NCBI RefSeq assembly: GCF_900143535.1
Contig: NZ_FRFA01000009.1
Coordinates: 62,001 to 126,000 of the forward strand
Source of the DNA: Tateyamaria sp. Alg231-49
Lineage (GTDB): Bacteria > Pseudomonadota > Alphaproteobacteria > Rhodobacterales > Rhodobacteraceae
Reading direction: 5' to 3'
Length of the DNA stretch: 64,000 nucleotides
Numbering within the stretch: position 1 is the first letter of the stretch; each line of letters opens with the position of its first letter. This document shows positions 41,714 to 52,403 of the stretch, piece by piece. The notes beneath the pieces are model-generated. The model was given only the letters and a program-made list of their open reading frames with translations. It did no database searches and was not told the origin of the DNA. Made by a program: the position numbers and the translations under genes.

Positions 41714-43072
41714 ATGGATCAAGAACAACGACTTTCCACACTGGTGTACAAGGCCTCGAACCTACGCGACTATCTTATGCATGTGCAGGGCGAAGACAGC
41801 GCAGAATTGGCCCATGCCCTGAGCGTGTTTGATCGCAGCGACGACTTTTCCGCCATCTCGGATGACGATATTCTTCACCTGCGCAAAGCGTTCCAGAAGG
41901 CCTATGACAGATTGTGCCTGCGCATCGACTCCTACACGATTGGTGAGGTTATGATCGGCAAGTCTCCGGTGGAACGGGGAACTCCGATCCTGACCAGCTT
42001 GCTGCTATGTCTGGCAGGCCTGTTGTTGGTGACGTCCGTGTTCAATTTCACCTACTGGTCGAACCGGGCCACTGTCGCGATGGCCGATGCACAAGAATTT
42101 CTGGCATTTGATCATTCCAACGAAATTGCTCAGCTCGTTGAAATGAAAATACTTTTTGACAAGGTCGTATCTGAGGAAGGCTCGGATAATCTTGAACCGC
42201 AATTGATGTACCTCGAAGGTATCTCCAATTTACAGCAGCACTATTCGCGCGAAAGAGAGTTAATCGAGCGCATTCAGGGCTTGTGGTCAGAAGCGCAAGT
42301 CTACAGAGCCCCGGGTCAATTTGTGAGCAACTGGTCCTGCGCAAGAGCGGCAAACACGGTGGTGATCAAGGCGACCCTTGACCCCATTTTCAGGTGTTCC
42401 GAGAAGGAGGCCGCCCGGGCAGCTGCAGTTTCTAAAGCAGCACAAAGAGAAGAGGAACTAAAAAAAGCCAAAGAGGAAGCGGATGCGAAGGCGGCAGCAG
42501 AAGCAGCGGAGGAGGCCGCGCTGATCGCGGCTGGCAATGCCGAGGTTCAAGATTCGGCTACCGATGCGGAAACCATGCAGGCAATCAAAGTCGCAAGTGT
42601 TTTTGACAACCGGTTCACGGCGGTCAAAAACGCACAGGTAGAGACCATGAAGACTGCCAATCGCACGGCCCTCAATATCTACCAAGACACGCTCGATGCG
42701 ATGGGTGTGCGCATCAAAGACCTACGCGAATGGTTGAACACCATTCACCTTTGGGCTTTGCCGATCCTTTACGGCATGCTTGGCTCCATCGTGTATTGCA
42801 TGTGGCGTGTACTAAACCCCAGCGTAGCCCCGCTTGGCTTTTTCTATTCCTTTATGCGCACGATTTTCGCTGGCCTCGCGGCGATGACACTGTCGATGCT
42901 GCTGGTTCCCTCCAACATACTTACGGCGGGTGTCGAATTGAACAGGCCATTGATTTATCTACTCAGTTTCGTCTTTGGCTATTCTGTAGAAGTTTTCATC
43001 AACACGCTAAACATGTTCAACACCTACTTCTTGGCCAACCTCACCACACGAGAGCGGCAGGATGCAAAGTGA
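41714..43072 (+). CDS. Uncharacterised membrane protein with cytoplasmic or periplasmic coiled coil
   Basis: A 452-residue protein I do not recognise. It has a soluble N-terminal ~85 residues, a membrane segment (TSLLLCLAGLLLVTSVF, about 92-108), and a large middle domain with an Ala/Glu/Lys coiled coil (about residues 233-275). Three C-terminal hydrophobic segments follow (LPILYGMLGSIVYCMW, IFAGLAAMTLSMLLV, LIYLLSFVFGYSVEVF). The layout resembles bacterial mechanosensing or scaffold-type proteins but no family motif is visible. It ends 185 bp before mreB. Confidence 0.75.
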   Translation: MDQEQRLSTLVYKASNLRDYLMHVQGEDSAELAHALSVFDRSDDFSAISDDDILHLRKAFQKAYDRLCLRIDSYTIGEVMIGKSPVERGTPILTSLLLCLAGLLLVTSVFNFTYWSNRATVAMADAQEFLAFDHSNEIAQLVEMKILFDKVVSEEGSDNLEPQLMYLEGISNLQQHYSRERELIERIQGLWSEAQVYRAPGQFVSNWSCARAANTVVIKATLDPIFRCSEKEAARAAAVSKAAQREEELKKAKEEADAKAAAEAAEEAALIAAGNAEVQDSATDAETMQAIKVASVFDNRFTAVKNAQVETMKTANRTALNIYQDTLDAMGVRIKDLREWLNTIHLWALPILYGMLGSIVYCMWRVLNPSVAPLGFFYSFMRTIFAGLAAMTLSMLLVPSNILTAGVELNRPLIYLLSFVFGYSVEVFINTLNMFNTYFLANLTTRERQDAK

Positions 43073-43168
43073 CCGGCTGGATGTTCCCCGCGATTGAGAT
43101 AACGAAGGGGCAACCCATCCGGCCACTGCGATCGGCGCGATAGCGCTTGTTATATGCTGAAAACGTCC

Positions 43169-44304
<1,136 letters not shown>

Positions 44305-44335
44305 GCTGACAGGCAGACGCCAACAAACAGTTTTC

Positions 44336-44352
44336 TTGCCCCAAAGGGGCAA
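44336..44352 (+). other. Hairpin between mreB and mreC
   Basis: TTGCCCC and GGGGCAA pair perfectly around an AAA loop in the 91-bp mreB-mreC gap. With no T run it is more likely an mRNA processing or stability element that separates high-level mreB from the rest of the operon. Confidence 0.45.
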
Positions 44353-44395
44353 ATAGCAGACCATCAGACCAATCTCCCAACCGAGGTGAGGTATC

Positions 44396-45298
44396 TTGGC
44401 CAAGGACAGCACAAATGTGGACTATGCCGGCCCGCTGCGGCGGCTGGTTTTGGCTGTGCTGGTTTTGATCCTGACGGGTATTTTCCTGCTTTGGAGGATC
44501 GACAGCCCCAGGGTCGAACGGTTCCGCGCCCAGGTCACCGACCAGATCGTACCCAACCTTGATTGGGCTATGGCCCCAGTCACCGGCACCATCAATCTTG
44601 TTCGCGATTTCCAAAGCTACCGCCGGATTGTTGAGCAGAATTCGGAACTGCGCCGCGAACTGCGTCAGATGCAAAGCTGGAAGGAAGCCGCGCTTCAACT
44701 CGAACAGGAAAACGCGCGGCTGCTTGATCTCAACAACGTGCGCCTCGATCCGCGCCTCACTTATATCACCGGCGTGGTACTGGCAGACTCTGGCTCTCCG
44801 TTCCGCCAGTCCGTTCTGCTCAACGTTGGCGCGCGAGATGGCATCGTTGAGGGATGGGCAACCATGGATGGCATCGGGCTTGTCGGGCGCATCTCGGGAG
44901 TGGCCCAGAACACCAGCCGTGTGATCATGGTCACCGACGCCTCCAGCCGCATTCCGGCCGTTATCCAACCTTCCGGCCAGCGCGCGATTGTGGCAGGCGA
45001 CAACTCGGCCGCTCCGCCCATCGACTTTCTGGAAAACCCCGACCTCGTACGCCCCGGCGATCGTGTGGTAACGAGCGGGGATGGCGGTGTCTTTCCTGCC
45101 GGATTGCTCATGGGGCAGGTTGCTGCTGATCCCGGTGGACGGCTTCGCGTGCGGTTGGCCGCCGATTACGAACGGCTCGAATTCCTGCGTGTGTTGCGCC
45201 ACTACGGCAATGAACCCGTATCCGATACAACAGACGTTCTGGATGGCGGCGCCACCTCCGAAGACGAGGCCGAAGAACTGACGGAGGTGGCCGAATGA
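44396..45298 (+). CDS. mreC: Rod shape-determining protein MreC
   Basis: A 300-residue bitopic protein: short cytoplasmic tail, one membrane helix (LVLAVLVLILTGIFLLW), a coiled coil (residues about 75-110) and the periplasmic double beta-barrel with SGDGGVFPAGLLMGQV. MreC activates PBP2-RodA. The start codon is TTG with GAGGTGAGG upstream. It overlaps mreD by four bases and ends with an acidic tail. Confidence 0.95.
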   Translation: MAKDSTNVDYAGPLRRLVLAVLVLILTGIFLLWRIDSPRVERFRAQVTDQIVPNLDWAMAPVTGTINLVRDFQSYRRIVEQNSELRRELRQMQSWKEAALQLEQENARLLDLNNVRLDPRLTYITGVVLADSGSPFRQSVLLNVGARDGIVEGWATMDGIGLVGRISGVAQNTSRVIMVTDASSRIPAVIQPSGQRAIVAGDNSAAPPIDFLENPDLVRPGDRVVTSGDGGVFPAGLLMGQVAADPGGRLRVRLAADYERLEFLRVLRHYGNEPVSDTTDVLDGGATSEDEAEELTEVAE

Positions 45299-45834
45299 AC
45301 GAGCAGGTCTCCTCTCGCCTTTGGACTATGCGGCTCAGTTTCGGGCTGCTGGTACTGGCCATCCTGTTCCTGCACCTGTTGCCTTTGCAAACTGCCGCTG
45401 GCGGTCTGATCTGGCCGAATTTCGTGCTGTGTTTCGGGCTGGCGTGGTCTGTGCGCCGCCCTGAATATGTGCCCGCCGTCCTTCTGGCAGTGGTGTTTTT
45501 GATGGCCGACCTGCTGCTCCAACGGCCACCGGGGCTGTGGGCTGTGCTAGCCCTGATCGCGTGCGAACAAATGAAGTCGCAGTCGCGCAGCCTGCGGGAT
45601 GCGTCACTTGCCAGCGAATTTGCGTCCGTCGCTGTCTGGATCATCGGGATCGGGATCGCCTATCAACTCATTCTGGCATTGCTGCTGGTTGAACGTGCGC
45701 CGCTTGTCCCTGCTCTGATCCAGATTGTCGTCACGGTTCTGGCCTATCCGCTGGCCGTTGCGATCACCCATGGTCTCTTGGGCGTGCGTAAGGCCGCCCC
45801 GAACGAGATGGGCAGCAAGGGGGTGCGCTCGTGA
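45295..45834 (+). CDS. mreD: Rod shape-determining protein MreD
   Basis: A 179-residue inner-membrane protein with about five hydrophobic segments. It begins RLWTMRLSFGLLVLAILFL. A distinguishing segment is LQTAAGGLIWPNFVLCFGLAW. MreD supports MreC and balances its action on PBP2. Start and stop overlap both neighbours by four bases (ATGA). Confidence 0.92.
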   Translation: MNEQVSSRLWTMRLSFGLLVLAILFLHLLPLQTAAGGLIWPNFVLCFGLAWSVRRPEYVPAVLLAVVFLMADLLLQRPPGLWAVLALIACEQMKSQSRSLRDASLASEFASVAVWIIGIGIAYQLILALLLVERAPLVPALIQIVVTVLAYPLAVAITHGLLGVRKAAPNEMGSKGVRS

Positions 45835-47774
45835 AACGACCCCGCGTTGATATCGAAGCAAGCCACCGTCTGATCACGCGGCGGGCGGCGATCCTTGGTG
45901 GTGTACAACTGGCCTTTGTCGGCGCGCTGGCCGCGCGCATGCAGTTTCTGCAGGTCGATCAGGCCGACCAGTTCCGCCTGTTGGCCGAAGAAAACCGGAT
46001 CAACATGCGCATCATACCACCGTCACGCGGTGAAGTGTTTGACCGCAATGGCGTACCGCTGGCGCGCAACGCGCCCAGCTACCGCATCGTGGTGGTACGC
46101 GAGGATGCAGGCGACGTGGCTGACGTGCTGGAACGGCTGGGCAAAGTGGTCGCGCTGGATCCCGAAGAGGTCGACCGCGCCATGGCCGAGATGAAGCGTT
46201 CCGCGCCATTTTTGCCGGTAACAGTTGCGGATGAGGTAACTTGGGAAGACCTCAGCCGCGTCAGCGTCAACGCCCCCGCCCTGCCCGGTGTCACACCCGA
46301 AGTTGGCCTCAGCCGGGTCTATCCCTTTGGCTCTGACTATGCCCACGTACTGGGCTACGTAGGCCCGGTCAGCGACTACGATTTGGAACGGCTGGATGAT
46401 CCAGACCAACTGCTGCGCATACCACGGTTCCAGATCGGCAAGGTTGGGGTCGAAGCCAAAGCTGAAGACTTGCTGCGTGGCAAAGGCGGTGCCAAACGGG
46501 TTGAGGTCAACGCGACGGGCCGGGTGATGCGCGAGTTGGATCGCCGCGAAGGCACGGCAGGATCCGATCTGCAACTGACCATCGACTCCAAACTACAAAG
46601 CTATGTGCAAGCGCGCCTGAGCGGGGAAAGCGCAAGCACCGTTGTGATGGACTGTACCAACGGCGATCTTCTCGCCATCTCCTCTGCGCCCACATACGAT
46701 CCCAACCTTTTCGTGCGGGGGATCTCGACCCGTGACTATGCCTCACTGACCGAAAACAAATACAGACCACTGGCCTCTAAAACTGTGCAGGGCATCTACC
46801 CACCCGGTTCGACCTTTAAGATGATCACGGCCATGGCCGCGCTCGAAGAGGGATTGATCGGGCCGGACGACACCGTCTATTGCCCCGGTCACCTTGAGGT
46901 ATCCGGGCGCCGTTTTCACTGCTGGAAACGCGCAGGACACGGTTCGGTCAATCTGCAAAACTCGCTGAAACAGTCATGTGACGTCTATTACTACGATCTC
47001 GCCGTAAAGGTCGGGATCGAAAAGATTTCGGCTATGGCCAACCGCTTTGGTCTTGGTATCCGCCATGATGTGCCAATGTCCGCAGTGGCGGCAGGCCTGA
47101 CCCCGACCAAGGACTGGAAACTGCGCACCCACGGGGATGACTGGCGCGTCGGCGATACGGTCAACGCCTCTATCGGGCAGGGATACATGCTGGCCTCTCC
47201 TCTGCAACTGGCGGTGATGGCTGCGCGGCTGGCCAGCGGGAACGAGGTCAAACCAAGGTTGATCAAATCTGTAGACGGAATCGAACAGCCCGAACTTGGC
47301 GGCGAAAGCCTTGGCTTGAACGAAAACAACCTGCGCAAGATGCGGCGGGCGATGTTTGATACGGTCAACGACCGGCGCGGCACAGCCTATGGCAGCCGGA
47401 TCATTGACGATACCATGCGCATGGCGGGCAAGACGGGCACATCACAAGTGCGCAACATCACCGCCGCGGAACGCGCGCGCGGTGTCACCCGCAACGCAGA
47501 TCTTCCTTGGGAACGGCGCGACCACGCACTGTTCGTGAACTATGCACCCTACGACAATCCGAAATACGCCGTGGCCGTGGTTGTCGAACATGGCGGCGGC
47601 GGGTCACGGGCGGCCGCCCCGATCGCGCGCGATGTAACTTTGCAAGCCTTGGCAGGTGGTGATCCTCCACTTGAGGCCTACCCAACCAAGGACCGCGAGC
47701 GCATCCGCGAACAACAAGAGAAGTTACGTGCCATTCAACCGCTGGCAAATATCACCGGCAAGGATCAGGCATGA
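45831..47774 (+). CDS. mrdA: Penicillin-binding protein 2 (elongasome transpeptidase)
   Basis: The 647-residue class B PBP has a short cytoplasmic tail, one membrane segment (RAAILGGVQLAFVGALAA), a PBP dimer domain and a transpeptidase domain. The active-site motifs are STFK (in YPPGSTFKMI), SCD (in LKQSCDVYYYDLA) and KTGT (in MAGKTGTSQV). It cross-links new peptidoglycan during elongation with RodA as glycosyltransferase. GTG start at 45831. Confidence 0.96.
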   Translation: MKRPRVDIEASHRLITRRAAILGGVQLAFVGALAARMQFLQVDQADQFRLLAEENRINMRIIPPSRGEVFDRNGVPLARNAPSYRIVVVREDAGDVADVLERLGKVVALDPEEVDRAMAEMKRSAPFLPVTVADEVTWEDLSRVSVNAPALPGVTPEVGLSRVYPFGSDYAHVLGYVGPVSDYDLERLDDPDQLLRIPRFQIGKVGVEAKAEDLLRGKGGAKRVEVNATGRVMRELDRREGTAGSDLQLTIDSKLQSYVQARLSGESASTVVMDCTNGDLLAISSAPTYDPNLFVRGISTRDYASLTENKYRPLASKTVQGIYPPGSTFKMITAMAALEEGLIGPDDTVYCPGHLEVSGRRFHCWKRAGHGSVNLQNSLKQSCDVYYYDLAVKVGIEKISAMANRFGLGIRHDVPMSAVAAGLTPTKDWKLRTHGDDWRVGDTVNASIGQGYMLASPLQLAVMAARLASGNEVKPRLIKSVDGIEQPELGGESLGLNENNLRKMRRAMFDTVNDRRGTAYGSRIIDDTMRMAGKTGTSQVRNITAAERARGVTRNADLPWERRDHALFVNYAPYDNPKYAVAVVVEHGGGGSRAAAPIARDVTLQALAGGDPPLEAYPTKDRERIREQQEKLRAIQPLANITGKDQA

Positions 47775-48910
47775 GTTATCTTGAGTATAATGCCAAATAC
47801 GTCCCCACCGGGCCGCGCAAGATCCTGTACCTGAACTGGCCGCTTGCGCTGCTGCTGGCGGCGGTGGCCGGTGTCGGTTTCCTGATGCTGTATTCGGTGG
47901 CCGGTGGGTCCTATACGCCATGGGCAGAGCCGCAGATGAAACGCTTTGCGGTCGGATTTGTGTTGATGATCATGGTGGCGATGGTGCCTGCGTGGTTCTG
48001 GCGCAACATGGCATCCGTGGCCTATCTCGGTTCACTTATGCTCCTTTTGGCTGTCGAATTCTTTGGCTCGGTCGGTATGGGCGCACAGCGCTGGATTGAT
48101 CTGGGGTTTATCCGGCTACAGCCATCCGAATTGATGAAAGTCACGTTGGTCCTGATGCTAGCCGCCTACTATGACTGGCTGCCCTCAGCCAAAAAGTCGC
48201 GACCGATCTGGGTGCTTCTACCCGTCATCCTGATCCTGATCCCGACGGCGATGGTGCTGCGCCAACCCGATCTTGGTACATCAATCCTGTTGATGGCCGC
48301 AGGCGGCGGGTTGATGTTTCTGGCCGGTGTCCATTGGGCCTATTTCGCAGCCGTGATTGCAGCAGGTGTGGGCCTGATCACCACAGTGCTGCAATCGCGC
48401 GGCACGCCGTGGCAGTTGCTTCAGGATTACCAGTTCCGACGGATCGATACGTTTCTTGACCCAAGCTCTGACCCGCTCGGCGCGGGCTATCACATCACAC
48501 AGTCCAAGATCGCTTTGGGATCCGGCGGTTGGACGGGGCGCGGGTTCATGCAGGGCACCCAGTCCCGGCTAAACTTCCTGCCCGAGAAACACACCGACTT
48601 CATCTTTACGACGCTTGCCGAAGAGTTCGGCTTTGTAGGTGCGTTCTCCTTGCTCGCCCTCTACGCACTCATCATCGTGTTCTGCGTGGTCTCGGCGCTG
48701 GCGAATAAGGATAGGTTTTCGTCACTGCTGACGCTCGGCATCGCGCTCAACTTTTTCCTCTTTTTTGCGGTCAACATGTCGATGGTCATGGGTCTTGCGC
48801 CCGTGGTTGGCGTCCCCTTGCCACTGGTCAGCTATGGTGGATCAGCCATGCTGGTCCTGATGCTAGCCTTTGGTCTGGCCCAAAGCGCACATGTCCACCG
48901 CCCCCGCTAA
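47771..48910 (+). CDS. rodA: Peptidoglycan glycosyltransferase RodA
   Basis: The 379-residue SEDS protein has ten hydrophobic segments. Conserved SEDS elements are visible: GAQRWIDLGFIRLQPSELMK, the substrate-channel region KHTDFIFTTLAEEFGFVGA and the C-terminal VGVPLPLVSYGGSAM. It polymerises lipid II in complex with PBP2. ATGA overlap with mrdA. End of the core elongasome operon. Confidence 0.96.
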   Translation: MSYLEYNAKYVPTGPRKILYLNWPLALLLAAVAGVGFLMLYSVAGGSYTPWAEPQMKRFAVGFVLMIMVAMVPAWFWRNMASVAYLGSLMLLLAVEFFGSVGMGAQRWIDLGFIRLQPSELMKVTLVLMLAAYYDWLPSAKKSRPIWVLLPVILILIPTAMVLRQPDLGTSILLMAAGGGLMFLAGVHWAYFAAVIAAGVGLITTVLQSRGTPWQLLQDYQFRRIDTFLDPSSDPLGAGYHITQSKIALGSGGWTGRGFMQGTQSRLNFLPEKHTDFIFTTLAEEFGFVGAFSLLALYALIIVFCVVSALANKDRFSSLLTLGIALNFFLFFAVNMSMVMGLAPVVGVPLPLVSYGGSAMLVLMLAFGLAQSAHVHRPR

Positions 48911-48920
48911 AGGAACTGCC

Positions 48921-49331
48921 ATGGCCCTCTTTCACCTTGCTTTCAACGTCGTTGACCTAGACGACACCCGCGCATTCTATGGCGATCTACTGGGCTGTGC
49001 CGAGGGGCGCAGCACCGACACTTGGGTGGACTTCGACTTTTTTGGGCACCAGTTGTCCTGCCATTTGGGCACGCCCTTTGCCTCCGCCCCCACAGGCAAA
49101 GTGGGCGAACACGACGTGCCTATGCCCCACTTTGGCGCTGTCCTGCCGATGTCGGACTGGCGTGCGCTTGCCGACAGGCTGACTGCACAAGGCGTCGATT
49201 TTATCCTCGCCCCGCAAATCCGCTTCGAAGGGGAACCGGGTGAACAAAGCACCATGTTCTTCACTGACCCCGCAGGCAACCCGGTCGAGATCAAAGGCAT
49301 GGCCAGCTTGGACGGAGCCTTTGCAACGTGA
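48921..49331 (+). CDS. VOC/glyoxalase-fold protein
   Basis: A 136-residue protein with the paired beta-alpha-beta modules of the VOC superfamily: FHLAFNVVDLDDTRAFYGDLLG at the start (in two parts over 20 residues) and FFTDPAGNPVEIKGM at the end. Possible metal ligands are His5, His54 (in FGHQL) and Glu in VEIKG. Substrate unknown; family members include glyoxalase, fosfomycin-resistance and dioxygenase proteins. It lies 10 bp after rodA and overlaps the next gene by four bases. Confidence 0.82.
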   Translation: MALFHLAFNVVDLDDTRAFYGDLLGCAEGRSTDTWVDFDFFGHQLSCHLGTPFASAPTGKVGEHDVPMPHFGAVLPMSDWRALADRLTAQGVDFILAPQIRFEGEPGEQSTMFFTDPAGNPVEIKGMASLDGAFAT

Positions 49332-50260
49332 GCGTCAATGTCCTGTTCGCCGCCCAATCGGATGCCTGGCCAGAATATGAAGCTCCGCTGAGACGCGAGA
49401 TCGCAGCAGTTGGGATCAAAGCGCACCTCGATACTGATATCCCGGCCCACCAAGTAGACTACATCGTCTATGCGCCCAATTCTGACCTTCAGGATTTTGC
49501 GCCCTACACCCGCGCCAAGGCCGTGCTGAACCTCTGGGCAGGGGTCGAGGCCATCGTGGGCAATCCCACTCTACACCTACCGCTGGCGCGCATGGTCGAC
49601 CCCGCTCTGACCCAAGGGATGATCGAATGGGTCACAGGGCATATCCTGCGCCTGCATCTTGGAATGGACGCGCATATCACAGCGGCCCCCGGCACGTGGG
49701 AGCCTGTGCCGCCGCCTTTGGCATTTGATACCCGTGTGACCATTCTGGGCTTGGGCGAACTGGGGGCGGCCTGCGCCACTGCCCTCGCCACCTTCGGTTT
49801 TGACGTAGCAGGGTGGAGCCGAACGCCAAAAGAGATCGACGGCATCACCTGTTTTTCCGGCCCTGACGGGCTCGAGGCTGCGCTGGAACGATCAGATTTC
49901 TGCGTCCTGCTGCTGCCCAGCACGGCCCAGACCGAAAACACACTGAATGCCCGCACCCTTGCGCTGATGCCCAAAGGGGCGTGTATCCTGAACCCCGGAC
50001 GCGGGCCATTGATCGACGATGACGCCCTGCTCGCAGCACTCGATACAGGCCAGATTGGGCACGCCACACTGGATGTGTTCCGGATCGAACCGCTGCCAAA
50101 GGACCACCCCTTCTGGGCGCATCCAAAGGTGACCGTCACACCCCATGTCGCGGCAGAAACCCGCGCCGCCTACTCCGCCAAAACTATCGCCGAAAACATC
50201 CGGCGCGGAAAGGCAGGCGAACCCTTCCTGCACCTCGTGGACAGACGCGCCGGGTACTGA
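49328..50260 (+). CDS. ghrA: Glyoxylate/hydroxypyruvate reductase A-type dehydrogenase
   Basis: The 310-residue D-2-hydroxyacid dehydrogenase has the NAD(P) motif ILGLGELGAACATALATFG and the family pattern LNLWAGVEAIVGNP. Catalytic Arg/Glu/His regions are LNPGRGPLI, FRIEPLPKDHPFW and PHVAAETR. GhrA reduces glyoxylate and hydroxypyruvate. The start is GTG, overlapping the VOC stop codon. Likely the last gene of the unit. Confidence 0.87.
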   Translation: MSVNVLFAAQSDAWPEYEAPLRREIAAVGIKAHLDTDIPAHQVDYIVYAPNSDLQDFAPYTRAKAVLNLWAGVEAIVGNPTLHLPLARMVDPALTQGMIEWVTGHILRLHLGMDAHITAAPGTWEPVPPPLAFDTRVTILGLGELGAACATALATFGFDVAGWSRTPKEIDGITCFSGPDGLEAALERSDFCVLLLPSTAQTENTLNARTLALMPKGACILNPGRGPLIDDDALLAALDTGQIGHATLDVFRIEPLPKDHPFWAHPKVTVTPHVAAETRAAYSAKTIAENIRRGKAGEPFLHLVDRRAGY

Positions 50261-50271
50261 CGCCCCCCAAC

Positions 50272-50321
50272 TTCTCTGATTCAAAAAAATCCTAGGGAGT
50301 CCGAAGGACGGGGCAAAGCCC
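50272..50321 (-). repeat. Dispersed intergenic repeat, copy E
   Basis: TTCTCTGATTCAAAAAAATCC then TAGGGAGTCCGAAGGACGGG and GCAAAGCCCC. In minus orientation it gives GGGGC-TTT-GCCCC, then GTCC-TTC-GGAC, then CCCTAGGATTTTTTT. It lies immediately downstream of the oligopeptidase gene and may terminate it. Confidence 0.78.
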
Positions 50322-50353
50322 CTAAAAAATGTCGTGGCGCAGCCTCATCAGGA

Positions 50354-52366
50354 TCACGCAGCAAGGCCCCGCCCTTTGAGCAACGCCTCAACGCCGGGCA
50401 ACCGTCCGCGAAACGCCTTGTACAACTCTCCCGCATCCACAGACCCGCCTGTGCTGAGGATATGCGCCTCAAGCGCCTGCGCCTGCTCGGCATCAAACGG
50501 CCCGCCCGCCTCTTCAAAGGCGGCAAAGGCGTCGGCATCCATTACTTCGGACCACATGTAACTGTAGTACCCCGAAGAATAGCCATCGCCCGCAAACACA
50601 TGAGCAAAATGCGGGGTCGCATGGCGCATCGAAATCGCGGCAGGCATACCCAGATCGGCTAGAACCTCCTCTTGTTTGGCCATCGGATCAGCAGGTGCGG
50701 CACCGTCGTGAAACGCCAGATCAACCATCGCCGATGCGACATACTCGACAGTTTGGAAACCCATATCGTAGGTTGCTGCGGCCAACACATTTTCCAAGAG
50801 CGCCGCAGGCATCGCCTCGCCGGTCTCGGCGTGTACCGCGTATTCCCGCAGCACCTCGGGCACCTCCAGCCAGTGTTCATAAAGCTGGCTGGGCAGCTCC
50901 ACAAAGTCCCGGGCCACAGAGGTGCCAGAGACCGACTCGTAAGTCACATCCGACAACATCTGATGCAGGGCGTGGCCAAACTCGTGAAACAGGGTGCGCG
51001 CATCGTCATAGGACAAGAGCGCCGGATCCCCTTTGGCAAAATTGCAGACGTTGATCACCACCGGGGCCTGTACCTCCGGGTACTTGGCCTGCGCACGCAT
51101 GGCCGAACACCATGCACCCGAACGCTTTGATCCACGCGCAAAATAGTCCCCGATAAACACGGCCACATGGGCACCACGGCGGGTGACTTCCCATGCGCGA
51201 CAGTCAGAATGATAAAGCGGGATATCCAGCGGGCGAAACTCCAACCCAAACAATCGGTTCGCACAGGCAAAAGACGCCTCGATCATACGTTCCAGTTGGA
51301 AATACGGTTTGACCTCTGCTTCATCCAGATCATGCATTTCCTTGCGTCGACGCTCCGAATAGAACCGCCAGTCCCAAGGGGCCAAGGGGCCGTTTACGCC
51401 GTCCTCAATCATCATCTGTTCCAGCGCTTGCGCGTCTGCATTGGCTTGCGCACGTGCAGGCTTCCACACATCCATCAACAGATCACGGACAGCCTCGGGT
51501 GTCTTGGCCATCTCGGTTTCCAACTTGTAAGCCGCAAAGCTTTCGTAACCGAGCAGCTTGGCCCGCTCTTCACGCAAAGCCAGTATCTCAGCAGCAATGG
51601 CGCGGTTGTCCGTCTCACCGCCATTGGCCCCGCGCGCGGTCCACGCCTTGTACGCTACCTCGCGCAGATCACGGCGGGTCGAAAACTGCAAAAACGGCAC
51701 GATAAGCGAGCGCGACAGCGTCACAACAGGGCCATCTGTCCCCTTTTCCTCACCAGCGGCGCGGGCCGTGTTCACCACAAATTCGGGCAGGCCCGCTAGA
51801 TCATCTTCGCCCAGTTCCATGAACCAGTCGCGCTCATCTGCCAGGAGGTTCTGGGTAAAGGATGTCCCAAGCTCGGCCAGCCGCCCTTTGATGACCTTCA
51901 TGCGTGCTTCTTCGGCACCTTCAAGCGCGGCACCCGACCGGACAAAGCCGCGATGGGTCAGCATCAAAACACGCGCCTGCTCGTCCGTCAGCTCCAGTTG
52001 ATCACGCGCAGCGTAGACGTCGGCTACACGTGCAAACAACGCCTTGTTCCCCGATATCTCCGCAAAATGCGCCGCCAGCTTGGGGGAAAAATCGCGCTGC
52101 AACGCCTCGCGCGCCGGATTGCTGTCGGCCCCGGCCACTGTGTAAAATGTGCCCAGAACCTTATCCAGATCGCGTCCAACCGCCTCCAATGCCTCGATCG
52201 TATTGGCAAAGGTCGCAGGCGTTTCGGCCCCCGCAATCGCATCGATCTCAGCGCGGTGACGCGCAAGCGCTATGTCCAGCGCGGGCGCGAAATCCTCGTC
52301 CGAAATGGCATCAAAGGGGGCGATCTGGAACGGTGTGTCCCAGTCCTGCAGTAGCACGTTGGTCAT
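50354..52366 (-). CDS. M3 family metallopeptidase (oligopeptidase A/Dcp type)
   Basis: The 670-residue cytoplasmic zinc peptidase carries HEFGHALHQML with the third ligand in the following helix (ELPSQLYEHW). The N-terminal helical domain is typical of thimet-type enzymes. It degrades short peptides, including signal-peptide fragments, or cleaves C-terminal dipeptides; OpdA and Dcp activities cannot be separated. Start 52366 opens MTNVLLQDWDTPF. Confidence 0.93.
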   Translation of the reverse strand: MTNVLLQDWDTPFQIAPFDAISDEDFAPALDIALARHRAEIDAIAGAETPATFANTIEALEAVGRDLDKVLGTFYTVAGADSNPAREALQRDFSPKLAAHFAEISGNKALFARVADVYAARDQLELTDEQARVLMLTHRGFVRSGAALEGAEEARMKVIKGRLAELGTSFTQNLLADERDWFMELGEDDLAGLPEFVVNTARAAGEEKGTDGPVVTLSRSLIVPFLQFSTRRDLREVAYKAWTARGANGGETDNRAIAAEILALREERAKLLGYESFAAYKLETEMAKTPEAVRDLLMDVWKPARAQANADAQALEQMMIEDGVNGPLAPWDWRFYSERRRKEMHDLDEAEVKPYFQLERMIEASFACANRLFGLEFRPLDIPLYHSDCRAWEVTRRGAHVAVFIGDYFARGSKRSGAWCSAMRAQAKYPEVQAPVVINVCNFAKGDPALLSYDDARTLFHEFGHALHQMLSDVTYESVSGTSVARDFVELPSQLYEHWLEVPEVLREYAVHAETGEAMPAALLENVLAAATYDMGFQTVEYVASAMVDLAFHDGAAPADPMAKQEEVLADLGMPAAISMRHATPHFAHVFAGDGYSSGYYSYMWSEVMDADAFAAFEEAGGPFDAEQAQALEAHILSTGGSVDAGELYKAFRGRLPGVEALLKGRGLAA

Positions 52367-52403
52367 AGGGGCAATCTCCTTTGCCCTCTATGTAGGGCGC
52401 GGG

